64,000 nt of DNA from Giardia muris (lineage: Eukaryota; Fornicata; Diplomonadida; Hexamitidae). Below the pieces are notes generated by a model, which did not search any database, was not told the DNA's origin, and worked only from the letters and a program-made list of their open reading frames with translations. Below, one piece after another: positions 44,494-53,770 of this stretch (position 1 is the first letter of the stretch; every line of letters begins with the position of its first letter). The stretch spans positions 558,001-622,000 of the forward strand of contig CM016927.1 of the NCBI GenBank assembly GCA_006247105.1. The letters run 5' to 3'. The position numbers were made by a program, and so were the translations under genes.

Positions 44494-47127
44494 ATGCGGT
44501 TGACGGTCGCCTTGCACAAGCTGTTCGCCACAGACGCAGGAGACATTGACTTCAACGTCAAAGCGCAACCCTCTGAGCGGATCACGTACCTCTCTCTTCT
44601 TCTACGTCAAGAGGTCGCGGCCGTCTGCGAGGTCGTCGCAGCTTATCGCGGATTCGCCTCGTCGGCCCTGGCGACTGACATGACACGGATCCTCCTTTCG
44701 GTGGCACGTGGAAACGCATTCACTCAGCTCGTTATCGGTGCAGATGGGTCGGGACTTGGAATCGAGTTCCCTTTCACAAGTAAGAATCTCGAGAGCACAT
44801 TACTTGCACAAATCATCCGCAATGTTCGTGGGGAGCTCAAACGCAACAGAGGGGCGGACACTCGTTACTCTATCTCACTCTCCTGTGTCTTTATCACTTC
44901 TCGCGGAAAGGTGACAGATGCCCTCTCCATGGACCAGAGAACTCCGAAGATGACTCGAGACGAAAAGGGGATCGTCTACTATGAGGGCCTGGAGCAGACC
45001 AGCTGTTCGATGGACTCCGACGTGGCAGCCGTGTTAATGGGGATTCAGCAAGCCTACCGTACGGCCATGGACGACGACGATTTGCGGCGCACCGGACGAG
45101 GGCCAGTTATTCGCCTGGCCATTACCGTCACGAAGCAGTCTTTATGCCCAACCATCTCCTCTTCACAGCTATCTCATGAGGGCCGTCGAGAAGATACATT
45201 ACAGTGGCTCGAAGCGGGCTACGGAGTGATGACGCTGTACTATTTAAGCCTGGCAGATGCGATCGACGTTATAAGCGGAGCCTCGAAGCTGGGTCTATTT
45301 GTGACACCGGAGATCAATCGTCCAAATGCTAGCGCGCTCTTTTACATCCCACACTCTATTGTGGAGAAGCAGTGCCTGAAAACCTTCGATGTCATGGCCG
45401 ATCTTTCGAAGCGTGGTTCTAATGCTTGGCGGGCCGCGGGGATCGATATCTTCAGCCTACAAGAGGGCATGCTTGGGTCTAGAGGCCCACATACTCCTCC
45501 CGATTCGTCGGTATCTGCATCTATACACACCCGGTCGCGTCCCAGATCGCGCACCCGCTCCTTTCCTCCCATGGAAAGTCTTGATCGGCCCTCAACCTCT
45601 ATCGAAGAGGAACCTATCGCGGAGACCTCTCGTGACAGACGTGAGGCGGAAGAACAGCGGAGAAAGCAGAATTTCACCCGGCAGCTACAAGCGGGCGAGC
45701 GCAAAAGTATTGGGAAGCCGGTGAATCGTGCAGCTAGTCACCTCGCTGGTAGCGATTCAGACGGTGGTGAACTTCCGGGTGACAGCTTCAGTCTCTCAGC
45801 AATCCTTGCCCCACTAAATAAGTCTAAGAAGAAAGCGAAAAATGTCAAGGCGCAAGCTGAACAACCTAACAGTGGCTCCTCTAATGCACATGCGACCAGG
45901 TCCACGTCCCGCAGCATATCGATGTTTGAGATTGTGACAGCTGTGTCCTCGGATGCGATGCCCTCGAAGCGTGCAGTGACGCGCTCCCAGAAAGGCAGTA
46001 CATCCTCACCTACACGAAAGGTTACAGCTACCTCAGCCAAGGTAAGGAAGTCCAAGGACTCTCGAGACCCGAGAGAGGAGTTTATCGGAACTACAGGCTC
46101 CGAAAGTGTACCACAGTCACCAAAACGCTCTAGGAGTCCCAGTAAGACCATACCCGAGAAGTCGCGTTCCCCAGCCTCCCGTAGCGTATCCCAGAGTCAA
46201 CGCACGCCCTCACGCACTCTTATGACCTCGCGCCCAAGAACGGGTGCAATGAGTGTAACTCCCCAGGTCAGTTCCGAAGCGCTTTCCTTCTATCGTAAGC
46301 TCGCGGTAGAGTCTGACGCTGACGGCTCTTTCGATAGTCAGGGTCGGCTCCAATTGGAGTGCAAACGGCTTGCGCGGGAATTGGAAGAGACTCGTGCCGC
46401 CAAAGTATTGGCGGAGGCCGGAAAGAATGATTTGATCGAGGAGAACCAACGTCTGCAAGCGGAGCTGGATACTGTTGTCGCTAACCAGAAGTATAAGGTT
46501 TATACGATCAAGAGGCTGGAACGGCAGCTTCAGGACGTACGTATGGCGCAGGAGCAGCAGGCGAAGCGGGAGTCTCTCCGAGAGGCGACTCATGGGTTAC
46601 CCTTGAATCTCTCGATGTCGGCGATGCCTTCTGCAGAGCCTGCGGTCGAGTCATTGACTAAGGAGATCGCGGTGCTCAGGAGTAAGAATGATCAGCTTCA
46701 GAATGAGATCACGTTGTGCTCCGCACCCGAAGCAATTGAGACCTTAACAGCTGCCGCTCGGAAAGATTCGGACACGATTAAGAAGCTATCCTCTCGGCTG
46801 ACGCTCTTGGTGACGGAGAACCGAACCGTACGCACAGAGTTATTGGTCGCGCGGGAGCGTGCTGAGGTTCTCTGGGCGCTCCGTCCTCTTGGAGATGATG
46901 GGAATGAGAGAGATGAACTTCTGCATGACGCTCTCCTCCTTAACCAGCAATATGAGCAGCAGCTTGTCGAACTGGAGCGGGCGGTTGGAGCAGCGGATGA
47001 GCGTCTCGCCCTTTACGAGCAACGTCAAAGTCGAGAGGCCCTCTTGGTGGAGACCGTGAACCAGCTTCGTGCACAAATTCATCAGATGTCGAAACGCTTG
47101 GATCACAGCACGACGGTGACGGAGTAA
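44494..47127 (+). CDS. Kinesin-like protein with degenerate (probably inactive) motor domain and coiled-coil tail
   Basis: 877 residues. Residues 1-305 follow the order and spacing of a kinesin motor, but the nucleotide site is worn. GADGSGLG (82-89) stands where kinesins have GQTGSGKT, so the Walker A Lys and Thr are lost. SISLSCVFITSRGKVTDAL (126-144) matches the S-x-x-E-I-Y-N-E-x-V-x-D-L-L strand, and GIVYYEGLEQTSCSMDSD (159-176) the V-x-G-L-T-E segment. TGRGP (200-204) replaces SSRSH, and LSLADAIDVISGASK (251-265) matches L-S-A-L-G-x-V-I-S-A-L. A Ser/Arg-rich disordered linker (about 325-600) leads to a coiled coil (about 625-870). The kinesin relationship is pattern-based. The next gene duplicates the coiled coil. 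Confidence 0.6.
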   Translation: MRLTVALHKLFATDAGDIDFNVKAQPSERITYLSLLLRQEVAAVCEVVAAYRGFASSALATDMTRILLSVARGNAFTQLVIGADGSGLGIEFPFTSKNLESTLLAQIIRNVRGELKRNRGADTRYSISLSCVFITSRGKVTDALSMDQRTPKMTRDEKGIVYYEGLEQTSCSMDSDVAAVLMGIQQAYRTAMDDDDLRRTGRGPVIRLAITVTKQSLCPTISSSQLSHEGRREDTLQWLEAGYGVMTLYYLSLADAIDVISGASKLGLFVTPEINRPNASALFYIPHSIVEKQCLKTFDVMADLSKRGSNAWRAAGIDIFSLQEGMLGSRGPHTPPDSSVSASIHTRSRPRSRTRSFPPMESLDRPSTSIEEEPIAETSRDRREAEEQRRKQNFTRQLQAGERKSIGKPVNRAASHLAGSDSDGGELPGDSFSLSAILAPLNKSKKKAKNVKAQAEQPNSGSSNAHATRSTSRSISMFEIVTAVSSDAMPSKRAVTRSQKGSTSSPTRKVTATSAKVRKSKDSRDPREEFIGTTGSESVPQSPKRSRSPSKTIPEKSRSPASRSVSQSQRTPSRTLMTSRPRTGAMSVTPQVSSEALSFYRKLAVESDADGSFDSQGRLQLECKRLARELEETRAAKVLAEAGKNDLIEENQRLQAELDTVVANQKYKVYTIKRLERQLQDVRMAQEQQAKRESLREATHGLPLNLSMSAMPSAEPAVESLTKEIAVLRSKNDQLQNEITLCSAPEAIETLTAAARKDSDTIKKLSSRLTLLVTENRTVRTELLVARERAEVLWALRPLGDDGNERDELLHDALLLNQQYEQQLVELERAVGAADERLALYEQRQSREALLVETVNQLRAQIHQMSKRLDHSTTVTE

Positions 47128-47129
47128 AA
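47123..47129 (+). terminator. Polyadenylation signal AGTAAAA over the stop
   Basis: AGTAAAA includes the TAA at 47125-47127 and lies 4 bases before the next ATG (47134). Confidence 0.45.
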
Positions 47130-47133
47130 TTGA

Positions 47134-48270
47134 ATGCCTGATCAAGGTCGAAGTGTCTCACGACGTCTGGATCGATCATCTGGTCTGACGGCCTCTGGCC
47201 TCCGCGAGTCCGCCACAGACACACCTGGCCGCAGTGCAACGGTTGCACAGTCTCGACTTTCTACACGCAAGCTCGAGACACCACCAATCCGAAGAGGTAG
47301 TCCTGGACCGGCTCGACCACGGCATTCCCCCACTATTGCACAAAGAGGTTCGCCAGATTCTCGGCCCACGGAACGGGATCAAGCCCCTGAAAGCCCTCGT
47401 ACGTACTTACGCCTGTTACTTGATCCCCAAGTCGAGGACTTGGATGCTACAGGGATTTGCCAGCGCCTAGCATTAGAATTGGGGCGTCTATCCCGCGAGC
47501 TCGAGTCGACAAGGTTGCAAAAGATCAAGGCCGAGTCTGGGAAGAACGCGTTGATCACCGAAAATGAAACCCTACGGGCGGAGCTGGATAGCATTCAAGC
47601 AAACCAGAAGTATCGGCAATGTACTATTAAGAGGTTGGAGCGGGAACTTTCGGAGTATCGCAATTCAACCGAGCGAACGCAATCACACCAAGCCTCTCGA
47701 ACACGCCAGTCAGACACTCCTCCAGATCTGCGTCCGGCCGTCCTTCGCCTGGCTACATCTCCCGGCGTTATCCGAGAGAGACAGGCTGAACAGCTGAAAG
47801 CGCTTACAGCAGAGAATGCGGAGCTGCGGACTCGTTTGGAAGAGGCTCTTTCAGAGAAGCAGAAGCTCGTGGAAACGCAGGTGTTACTCCTAGACTTGCA
47901 GAATGAGCTACAACATATCCGGGAGGAACGGGATGAAGCCGAACGTCAGGTGGAACATTGGAAGGCCCAAGCAGAATTCTTACGTGTCGAGGCCCACGCT
48001 TCAGAGCATGCCGAGACCGAGGCCGAGCTTGCCCAGCTACGGAGCTTGGTTGGGACATATGAGGAACAACTCAAGAGCCACTTAGCCGCAGGCATGCGGG
48101 AAAAGGCTCTCGTCGAGACCGTTGCGGAGCTGAGGAACCAAGTGCACACGCTCACGATGGAGATTCGGAAGCATGAGAAGGGTCGCAAGGGGTCCAAAGG
48201 AGGAGGGCGTATTTCCGCGACGGGTCCTAACAGTAGTTCCTCTCGTACCTCGCAGAATAAGAACCCATGA
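47134..48270 (+). CDS. Coiled-coil protein, tandem paralogue of the kinesin-like tail
   Basis: 378 residues. A disordered Arg/Ser/Pro-rich N-terminus (about 1-95) is followed by a coiled coil that matches the C-terminal part of the preceding gene: RLALELGRLSRELESTRLQK against RLARELEETRAAKVLAEAGK, the shared core A-N-Q-K-Y-x-x-x-T-I-K-R-L-E-R, and near the end R-E-K-A-L-V-E-T-V-A-E-L-R against R-E-A-L-L-V-E-T-V-N-Q-L-R. It has no motor-like part. It therefore looks like a partial duplication of the upstream gene, and the two products might co-assemble. It starts 6 bases after that gene; its stop overlaps the next ATG by 4 bases (ATGA). Confidence 0.75.
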   Translation: MPDQGRSVSRRLDRSSGLTASGLRESATDTPGRSATVAQSRLSTRKLETPPIRRGSPGPARPRHSPTIAQRGSPDSRPTERDQAPESPRTYLRLLLDPQVEDLDATGICQRLALELGRLSRELESTRLQKIKAESGKNALITENETLRAELDSIQANQKYRQCTIKRLERELSEYRNSTERTQSHQASRTRQSDTPPDLRPAVLRLATSPGVIRERQAEQLKALTAENAELRTRLEEALSEKQKLVETQVLLLDLQNELQHIREERDEAERQVEHWKAQAEFLRVEAHASEHAETEAELAQLRSLVGTYEEQLKSHLAAGMREKALVETVAELRNQVHTLTMEIRKHEKGRKGSKGGGRISATGPNSSSSRTSQNKNP

Positions 48271-48557
48271 CTCAGCCTTCAGATGACCAACAGACATGCG
48301 ACAAGGAGATTGCTGACTCCTTCATCCAGAGCCTCAACTCCGACGAACGGGAGCCGGCCACTAAAGTCCAACCCTCGGTTTGGGCCGTTGTTGAAGACAG
48401 TCGTGCCCCCATCACCTTGAACCGTGCACTCGTCCTTCTAGAGCGATCTCCTTTTCATAGTCGAGGTGGAAGGCGTCGTTCGACAGGAGAGGCGCTTGAA
48501 CGGTATCGAGCTACTCTCACACGGCTTTCGGAGAAGGACAAAAGCGGATCAAAATAG
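48267..48557 (+). CDS. Small hypothetical protein
   Basis: 96 residues. The ATG overlaps the previous TGA in the string ATGA, and the frame ends 2 bases before the stop of the convergent VPS35 gene, so it fills the gap exactly. No domain was recognised; the C-terminal half is basic (GGRRRSTGEALERYRATLTR). The tight fit between neighbours supports a real gene. Confidence 0.55.
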   Translation: MTQPSDDQQTCDKEIADSFIQSLNSDEREPATKVQPSVWAVVEDSRAPITLNRALVLLERSPFHSRGGRRRSTGEALERYRATLTRLSEKDKSGSK

Positions 48558-48559
48558 GT

Positions 48560-50866
48560 TTACAGACCTTGGAGGTAGATATTCATCTTCTGAGTCGACT
48601 CATCATCGTGCCACTTCGAGTTCGCTACGCGGGCCATCTCGGCGACCCTCGTAGCACGTTCTTCTAAGTTCTGAGCCTTGTAGACTTGTGCACATTTCGC
48701 AAGGGCGACGGCGCGATCCTTGCGGATGAGGAGGGCGTTGGCCAAAGCGACCAGACGGCCTATGATCGCCTCCTCCTCACCGTCCGGAAGCTTGATGCTC
48801 CCGAAGATGCTCATCATCTCGCAAAGGATTTGTCCCTGGGAACGGGAGTCGGGATGGCACTCGTAGACAAGGATGGCTGCTGCGAGTTCGTCGAACAGAT
48901 CGTCCTTCGTGAAGGTCTCACGGGTGAAGACCGTCCCGTCAAGCGCCAAGATCAACGACTTTGCGTTATCAATGTGCAGCTTGATGGCCACGGTCTGATC
49001 GAGGTCATCGACAAGCTTCGCGACCTTCCCCGCCTCTCGTAAAAGCCCGTCACGATGGCAGACATAAAACAGGCTCGGGTAGATCTCCGCCTTCGCCTCC
49101 TCCGAGACGTTGTACTGCGGGTCCATGAGCATCGCGTAGCACTCGGCCGCCGCATGGAAGGATTGGATGCACTTGCCGAAGAGGAGAGGGTCTGTGCGGG
49201 CGAGTGTGTAAACGTTGTTCAGACAGAACTTCCCAAGCTTCCCTGCTGCCTCCGGGTCGCGCGCGTACTCTGCTGGGCTGACGGTCAAAGGGTTCTCTAG
49301 GAGAGCATAGGCAACCCCCAGACTGAAGTCTCGTACGAGTCGCTCCGACTTCTGCGAAAGATAGCAACGAAGAGCACGACAGGGTGCCAGGTAAAGGAAG
49401 TGCGGCATCAGGTCCGCCTTCAACCGGATGAGAGGAGCAGTCAGTGTCTTAACGAGGGAGTCATCATCCCGATCAAGTAGTTGAACAGGCTGCACCTGAG
49501 GAACGCGGTGACCCTCGACGCTCTCGACGTAGGAGTTGATGTGGGCCTCCGAACAGCCTGGGAATATGATCCCCATTAGGACCTGAAGCGCGGCCGTCAA
49601 CTTCTGAAGGTTCTCGGGCCAGACGCGGGAGGAGAAGACGAGAAGGGCGTTGATGCAGGAGATCCAGGCGCTATCCATTGTCATCCCCGTGATCTTGTCG
49701 ACCTGGTCGATCCCCTCGACCGAGATGTCATGAAGGACCGCATGACAAAGACCAAGCCCGGCCTCGCAGAAGCGTGCATAGAGTTCCTCCGTGACGTCGA
49801 CCTTATCCTTATTCGCAGAGATGCGGTCGAGGAGAATGATGAAAGACTTGACCCCTTGGCAGCCACTAACGATGGCGGGGAAGATATCGTCGAGCGCGTC
49901 AAACAGACGGGTGATCTGGATGTGCGCGCAAACGCCCTCGAGGATCGTCGCGGTCGATATTGGGTCCCCACTAAGCTTGATCTGCCGAAGAACCTCAACA
50001 AGGACATCAGACTCGAGCCCCTCGACTGCGCACAGCTTCGACACCTCGCGGAACCCTTGAGAGATCATATCGGAGAGATAGAGACGACGCTTGTCACGGC
50101 GATCCGACTCTTTCCGCGTGCGGGCGGGCTCATACTGCGTACGGACCCAGAAGCGATTCATCTCGACATAGTTCTTCAGGAGGAAGCTCAAAGTGACGTC
50201 GATGTCGGCGACAACGACCCCGGGCTCTGCCAGGTCGAAGTCCAAATAGGGTCTCAGGGTACTTACGATGAAATCTCTAAGGAAGAGATGGCGCAGCGGG
50301 TTTTGGATACTACGACAAAACTCATGGATGTCAGTAAGGATATCGCGACGAAGCTGACGAATCTCGTCGGCGGTAGTGGGCATATCCATCTTGGCGAGCT
50401 CTGCAGGCGCGCCCTCGGGGTCTTCATGGAGCATCTTGCGAGCCGTTCCCAGGTGCTCAAGCCAGACGGAGGCCGCGAGCGCCATGAGGTAGAGCCGCGG
50501 AATGACGACCGTCGTGCGTTGGACGAAGACGTAGAGCTGGTAGGGGCTCAGGAGCCGGTTCACTGGATTTGCAGTGATGTCGGCGAAGTATTGGCGAAAG
50601 CCCGCGACGAACTCGCAGACGCGCCTATAGAGTTTCTCGTAGCTGACGGGCTCGAGAAGGGTCGTCTTTAGGAGGAAGATGCACTCAATCGCGGCGGTAG
50701 TGATAGCCATGTAGTTGGACTGATCGGCGGCGCGAGTGTTGTTGTAACGGGCGATACGGAGCCCCAGGTCTTCGAGCTGCGCCTCGAGCCACTGCTCCTG
50801 CATCGTGCGGGACTGGATCTGGCGCAGGTACTCGGGGTCAATCTTCGTTTGGAAGAGGAGAGCCAT
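48560..50866 (-). CDS. VPS35: VPS35, retromer core subunit
   Basis: 768 residues, slightly shorter than the usual 790-800. The family hallmark PRLYLMALAAS (P-R-L-Y-L at about 123-127) is followed by NPLRHLFLRDF (about 185-200), matching the H-P-L-R-G-L-F-L-R-x-Y-L motif that binds VPS26. The rest is an alpha-solenoid as expected. VPS35 with VPS26 and VPS29 recycles membrane proteins from endosomes; in Giardia this would act at peripheral vacuoles and the endoplasmic reticulum network. The start at 50866 follows a run of A. The upstream gene on the same strand ends inside this coding region, a 29-base overlap. Confidence 0.9.
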   Translation of the reverse strand: MALLFQTKIDPEYLRQIQSRTMQEQWLEAQLEDLGLRIARYNNTRAADQSNYMAITTAAIECIFLLKTTLLEPVSYEKLYRRVCEFVAGFRQYFADITANPVNRLLSPYQLYVFVQRTTVVIPRLYLMALAASVWLEHLGTARKMLHEDPEGAPAELAKMDMPTTADEIRQLRRDILTDIHEFCRSIQNPLRHLFLRDFIVSTLRPYLDFDLAEPGVVVADIDVTLSFLLKNYVEMNRFWVRTQYEPARTRKESDRRDKRRLYLSDMISQGFREVSKLCAVEGLESDVLVEVLRQIKLSGDPISTATILEGVCAHIQITRLFDALDDIFPAIVSGCQGVKSFIILLDRISANKDKVDVTEELYARFCEAGLGLCHAVLHDISVEGIDQVDKITGMTMDSAWISCINALLVFSSRVWPENLQKLTAALQVLMGIIFPGCSEAHINSYVESVEGHRVPQVQPVQLLDRDDDSLVKTLTAPLIRLKADLMPHFLYLAPCRALRCYLSQKSERLVRDFSLGVAYALLENPLTVSPAEYARDPEAAGKLGKFCLNNVYTLARTDPLLFGKCIQSFHAAAECYAMLMDPQYNVSEEAKAEIYPSLFYVCHRDGLLREAGKVAKLVDDLDQTVAIKLHIDNAKSLILALDGTVFTRETFTKDDLFDELAAAILVYECHPDSRSQGQILCEMMSIFGSIKLPDGEEEAIIGRLVALANALLIRKDRAVALAKCAQVYKAQNLEERATRVAEMARVANSKWHDDESTQKMNIYLQGL

Positions 50867-52679
50867 TTTTTCCCTCGGTCCAGGACTGTTCAGTCAGTTC
50901 CTTGCGAGCGGTACTGTTGATACAGGCCCAGGCGTCTGCAAGCCCGTAGAGGGCCAAGGGGAAAAGGCCTTGCTTGATGCATTCAAGGGAATTGTCAAGA
51001 AAGGACATCAACGAAGGATACTCTTCTGTTGGGAGATCAGCCAAATTGTTTGAGAGGTTTGCTTGAGAGTCTGGGCAACAGAGGTCATAGACTGCATATC
51101 TTGGATCTGAGAGGAGCTCACTACACTTTGCCGTCAGTTCTTGTGGCTTCAGATCTCTAACTGATGGACTGGTCCTAAGTCGATAACACTCCTCATGAAG
51201 CACCTTGACCTGTTGTAAGATGAGAATGATCAACCGATGTATTTGGTCCTTCATCTCCATTGGGTCGTCACTGAGAGGTATAGGATCACGATTCAAGACG
51301 GTGAGGAAGTAGTTATGCATCCAGTATGCAGAGATCCCCTTCTTCCCCTTGAGAGAGAGGGCGTTGCCGGTCACAAGAGCTCCAAGGTATCTCTTGAAGT
51401 ATAAATACGCAGGGATCTTTGGATATCCCGGTTCAAGCTCCACCATCTTATCCGGCCATAGGCTCTGGAGCCTTCTCAACACGAGACTGGACTGCTTGCA
51501 TCCGGTTAGCCCCAGAAACTTGAGGGAAACGGGGATCCTCTCATTCATCAATCCCTTGGGTTTGAAGGCAGTGAAAATAAGACTACTTTTCCCTTGTTCC
51601 AGGAATACAAGCTCGAAGATCTCTGCCAGCAGCGTTTTGATGCGTGGAGAAAGGGCGGAGCAAAGAGGTCTCGTTAATTGGAAGGGTACTTCCACACCCT
51701 CTTGGGTTCTGAGGTTAAAGGCGATATTCAGATCGATATCGGACATCGTTGTGGTCGACTCGTCAGCCATTGAGCCTAGGACGAAGAGCTGAGTGATTTG
51801 TGCGGTTACTTCTTGCGTCTCATATTCGAGAGTACCTAAACAGTGTCCCTCAAGCTTCTCTTTGAGAAGGATGATGAGTTGTCGCTTTAAATCGCGGTAT
51901 AAGTCGACTGGAGTGAAGACTTCACGATATACACGTTGATTCAACATGGATAAGGACCGTACCAAGGAAAGGGCTTTGTGGGTGAGCCCAGTATCCTGCG
52001 AGGACTGTTCTGGCGAGGATAATGTTCTTCTCAGAATCCAGACGTTATCCCGAGTTGATAACTGCATCAATAATGTATGCAGAACAGTTGGGAGCGCAGT
52101 CTTTCCAGACATTAAGAGCTCATACCCTAAGGCTGGCAGATAGCTGGGGAGAAGGTGCAAAGAGCAATCCCGTTCCAAATGTTCGAAGTCTTGGACGAAG
52201 TTTCCACAGCCGGGGCACAACCAGAACTGATCTCCTTTAATGACTCGCATGAAGACATTGCTATGGAAGACGGCCAGATGCTCTTGCCAGGGACCATCCA
52301 GACGTAAAAGGGGTAGAGGGGTAAGACATAAATCAGCTTGGCTTCGTTGTAGGGAGAGAAGAGGGGTGATGAAGGAGGATTTCTCCCTCTCCTTTTTATG
52401 GACGTCGATATACTCCAATGGAGAGGCATTGAGATACTCCTGTGCTGAGATGCACCCTTTGGAGAAGGCGTTGTGGAGGGCACTTGAGGCAGTACGGTAA
52501 TGGCTCAGATAATGGTCCAACGAATATCTGAATGCGGGGACGAGGTGACATGAAGCTCGCTTGCAGAGACTACATATATTATGAGCGGTCAAGAGGTGTG
52601 AGGGAAGCGACATGAGAGAGAAGGCCTCCTGGCAGATGAAGCAAGGAAGTGCCGTGGAATCGTCAAGGGTCTTGCCCAT
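50838..52679 (-). CDS. Nucleotidyltransferase with N-terminal zinc finger (non-canonical poly(A)/uridylyl polymerase-like)
   Basis: 613 residues from the ATG at 52679, 26 bases past the stop of the eIF2-beta gene. An earlier in-frame ATG at 52748 lies in that gene. Residues about 10-50 hold a C2H2-like finger (C-F-I-C ... H-L-L-T-A-H) and more Cys/His pairs (CSLCKRASC). The motif GSMADESTTTMSDIDLNI (about 302-319) fits the pol-beta superfamily signature h-G-S-x(9-13)-D-h-D-h, with D314 and D316 as metal ligands. A later helical segment (YWMHNYFLTVL) fits the central domain of TRF4/Cid1 enzymes. Such proteins add A or U tails to RNA. Which nucleotide and which RNA are unknown. The stop overlaps the VPS35 start by 29 bases. 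Confidence 0.65.
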   Translation of the reverse strand: MGKTLDDSTALPCFICQEAFSLMSLPSHLLTAHNICSLCKRASCHLVPAFRYSLDHYLSHYRTASSALHNAFSKGCISAQEYLNASPLEYIDVHKKEREKSSFITPLLSLQRSQADLCLTPLPLLRLDGPWQEHLAVFHSNVFMRVIKGDQFWLCPGCGNFVQDFEHLERDCSLHLLPSYLPALGYELLMSGKTALPTVLHTLLMQLSTRDNVWILRRTLSSPEQSSQDTGLTHKALSLVRSLSMLNQRVYREVFTPVDLYRDLKRQLIILLKEKLEGHCLGTLEYETQEVTAQITQLFVLGSMADESTTTMSDIDLNIAFNLRTQEGVEVPFQLTRPLCSALSPRIKTLLAEIFELVFLEQGKSSLIFTAFKPKGLMNERIPVSLKFLGLTGCKQSSLVLRRLQSLWPDKMVELEPGYPKIPAYLYFKRYLGALVTGNALSLKGKKGISAYWMHNYFLTVLNRDPIPLSDDPMEMKDQIHRLIILILQQVKVLHEECYRLRTSPSVRDLKPQELTAKCSELLSDPRYAVYDLCCPDSQANLSNNLADLPTEEYPSLMSFLDNSLECIKQGLFPLALYGLADAWACINSTARKELTEQSWTEGKNGSPLPNED

Positions 52680-52705
52680 CCTTTTCTTTTCGTATGAAAA
52701 GAACT

Positions 52706-53542
52706 TTACTTCCCCTCGGAAGCGAATTTCTTGATGAGGGGGACGCAACGGTTAGCCTTGCATTCATTACAACGGACGTGGTAGCTGCCGTTCTCGCGCG
52801 TCAGTAGGGTATTGAAGGAGTTACACCCACGGCACTGGACGTAGTCTGATTGGTACTTCTTGATGTTATATTTCAACTGAGCCAGCGTGATCCGCGTCTT
52901 GAAGGTGGCAATTCCCTTATCATCCATCGTCGCATGCACTTTCAACTCGGATGACAAGTATGACAAAAGATGGTCAGGCGTACGGTGACTGGCTTTGCAG
53001 ATATCTAGAAGATTCAGAAGCTGCACTGTCTTACTGCTTTGAGCCTTGATGACCGGCTCGATGTCCACCTGTTGCCGTTGTTGCTCGGTCATGTCACGCT
53101 TCTTATTAAGTGCGCGGAAAATGGTATCTAACATCGACCGATAGGTCAAATCCTTAACCGGGGCGACCGTCTCATCCTGTGCCCCGGCCGCATCAGCGCC
53201 CTTGAACAAGCCTGTCAGCTCCCCCTTCTGGCGGTCCTTACGTATCTTGCGGAGAATAATCTGCCCGTTGTCGCTGACGAAGCTGACGTCGCCCTTGGTG
53301 ACGGGGGGGGCCTCGACGGGGACATCCGCGCTCACAGGCTTCGTCGCTTGCGCCTTCTGCGCCGTGAAGATGTCCGTCAGCGCGTTGTAGTCGAAGACCG
53401 GGTTGTAGATCGTCAGGCGCCCCAGGGTAGTCACCCTGTAGTTCGAGGGGTCGACCTCGAGGTTCTTGCGCTTCTTCGGCTTCTTCTTCTTCTCGTTCGC
53501 ACCGCTCAGCGAGACGTTCGCGTCGAACAGGTTCTCGGCCAT
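52706..53542 (-). CDS. EIF2B2-like (eIF2-beta): Translation initiation factor eIF2, beta subunit
   Basis: 278 residues from the ATG at 53542 (behind AAAGAAA); the frame is open further upstream but without family sequence. A single lysine-rich box lies near the N-terminus (EKKKKPKKRK, about 17-26), where most eukaryotes have three. The C-terminal eIF5/eIF2B-type domain contains T-P-D-H-L-L-S-Y-L, then a C4 zinc finger: Y-V-Q-C-R-G-C, later R-C-N-E-C. eIF2-beta is part of the ternary complex that delivers initiator Met-tRNA and contacts eIF5 and eIF2B through its lysine boxes. The assignment rests on the C-terminal domain plus zinc finger and is strong. Confidence 0.9.
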   Translation of the reverse strand: MAENLFDANVSLSGANEKKKKPKKRKNLEVDPSNYRVTTLGRLTIYNPVFDYNALTDIFTAQKAQATKPVSADVPVEAPPVTKGDVSFVSDNGQIILRKIRKDRQKGELTGLFKGADAAGAQDETVAPVKDLTYRSMLDTIFRALNKKRDMTEQQRQQVDIEPVIKAQSSKTVQLLNLLDICKASHRTPDHLLSYLSSELKVHATMDDKGIATFKTRITLAQLKYNIKKYQSDYVQCRGCNSFNTLLTRENGSYHVRCNECKANRCVPLIKKFASEGK

Positions 53543-53770
53543 TTTCTTTCCACTTGATTTCTCATGATGCAGAGGGAACAAGCTCTTCTTCCAGAGGCGC
53601 ATAGAGAGAGAGTGAGTGAGAGGAATGGAGGGTGAGAGAATGTGTGTATTGTGCTTCCCCTTCTCCCCCTTCGCCCATGGAAGAAGATGCACCCCCGACG
53701 AATAGATAAACACTCCCCCCGTTTGCTTTACCTCGTCCCGCTGGCTGAGTATTCTCCTTTGGTCCTTCTC

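Noticed and set aside
44137..44568. 143-residue minus-strand open frame in the spacer before the kinesin-like gene
   Set aside because: It starts inside the neighbouring gene and shows no domain, signal peptide or suitable initiator. It remains a weak possibility only.
49730..50671. 313-residue plus-strand open frame opposite VPS35
   Set aside because: The minus strand encodes a clear VPS35; the plus frame has no recognisable motif and no A-rich start.
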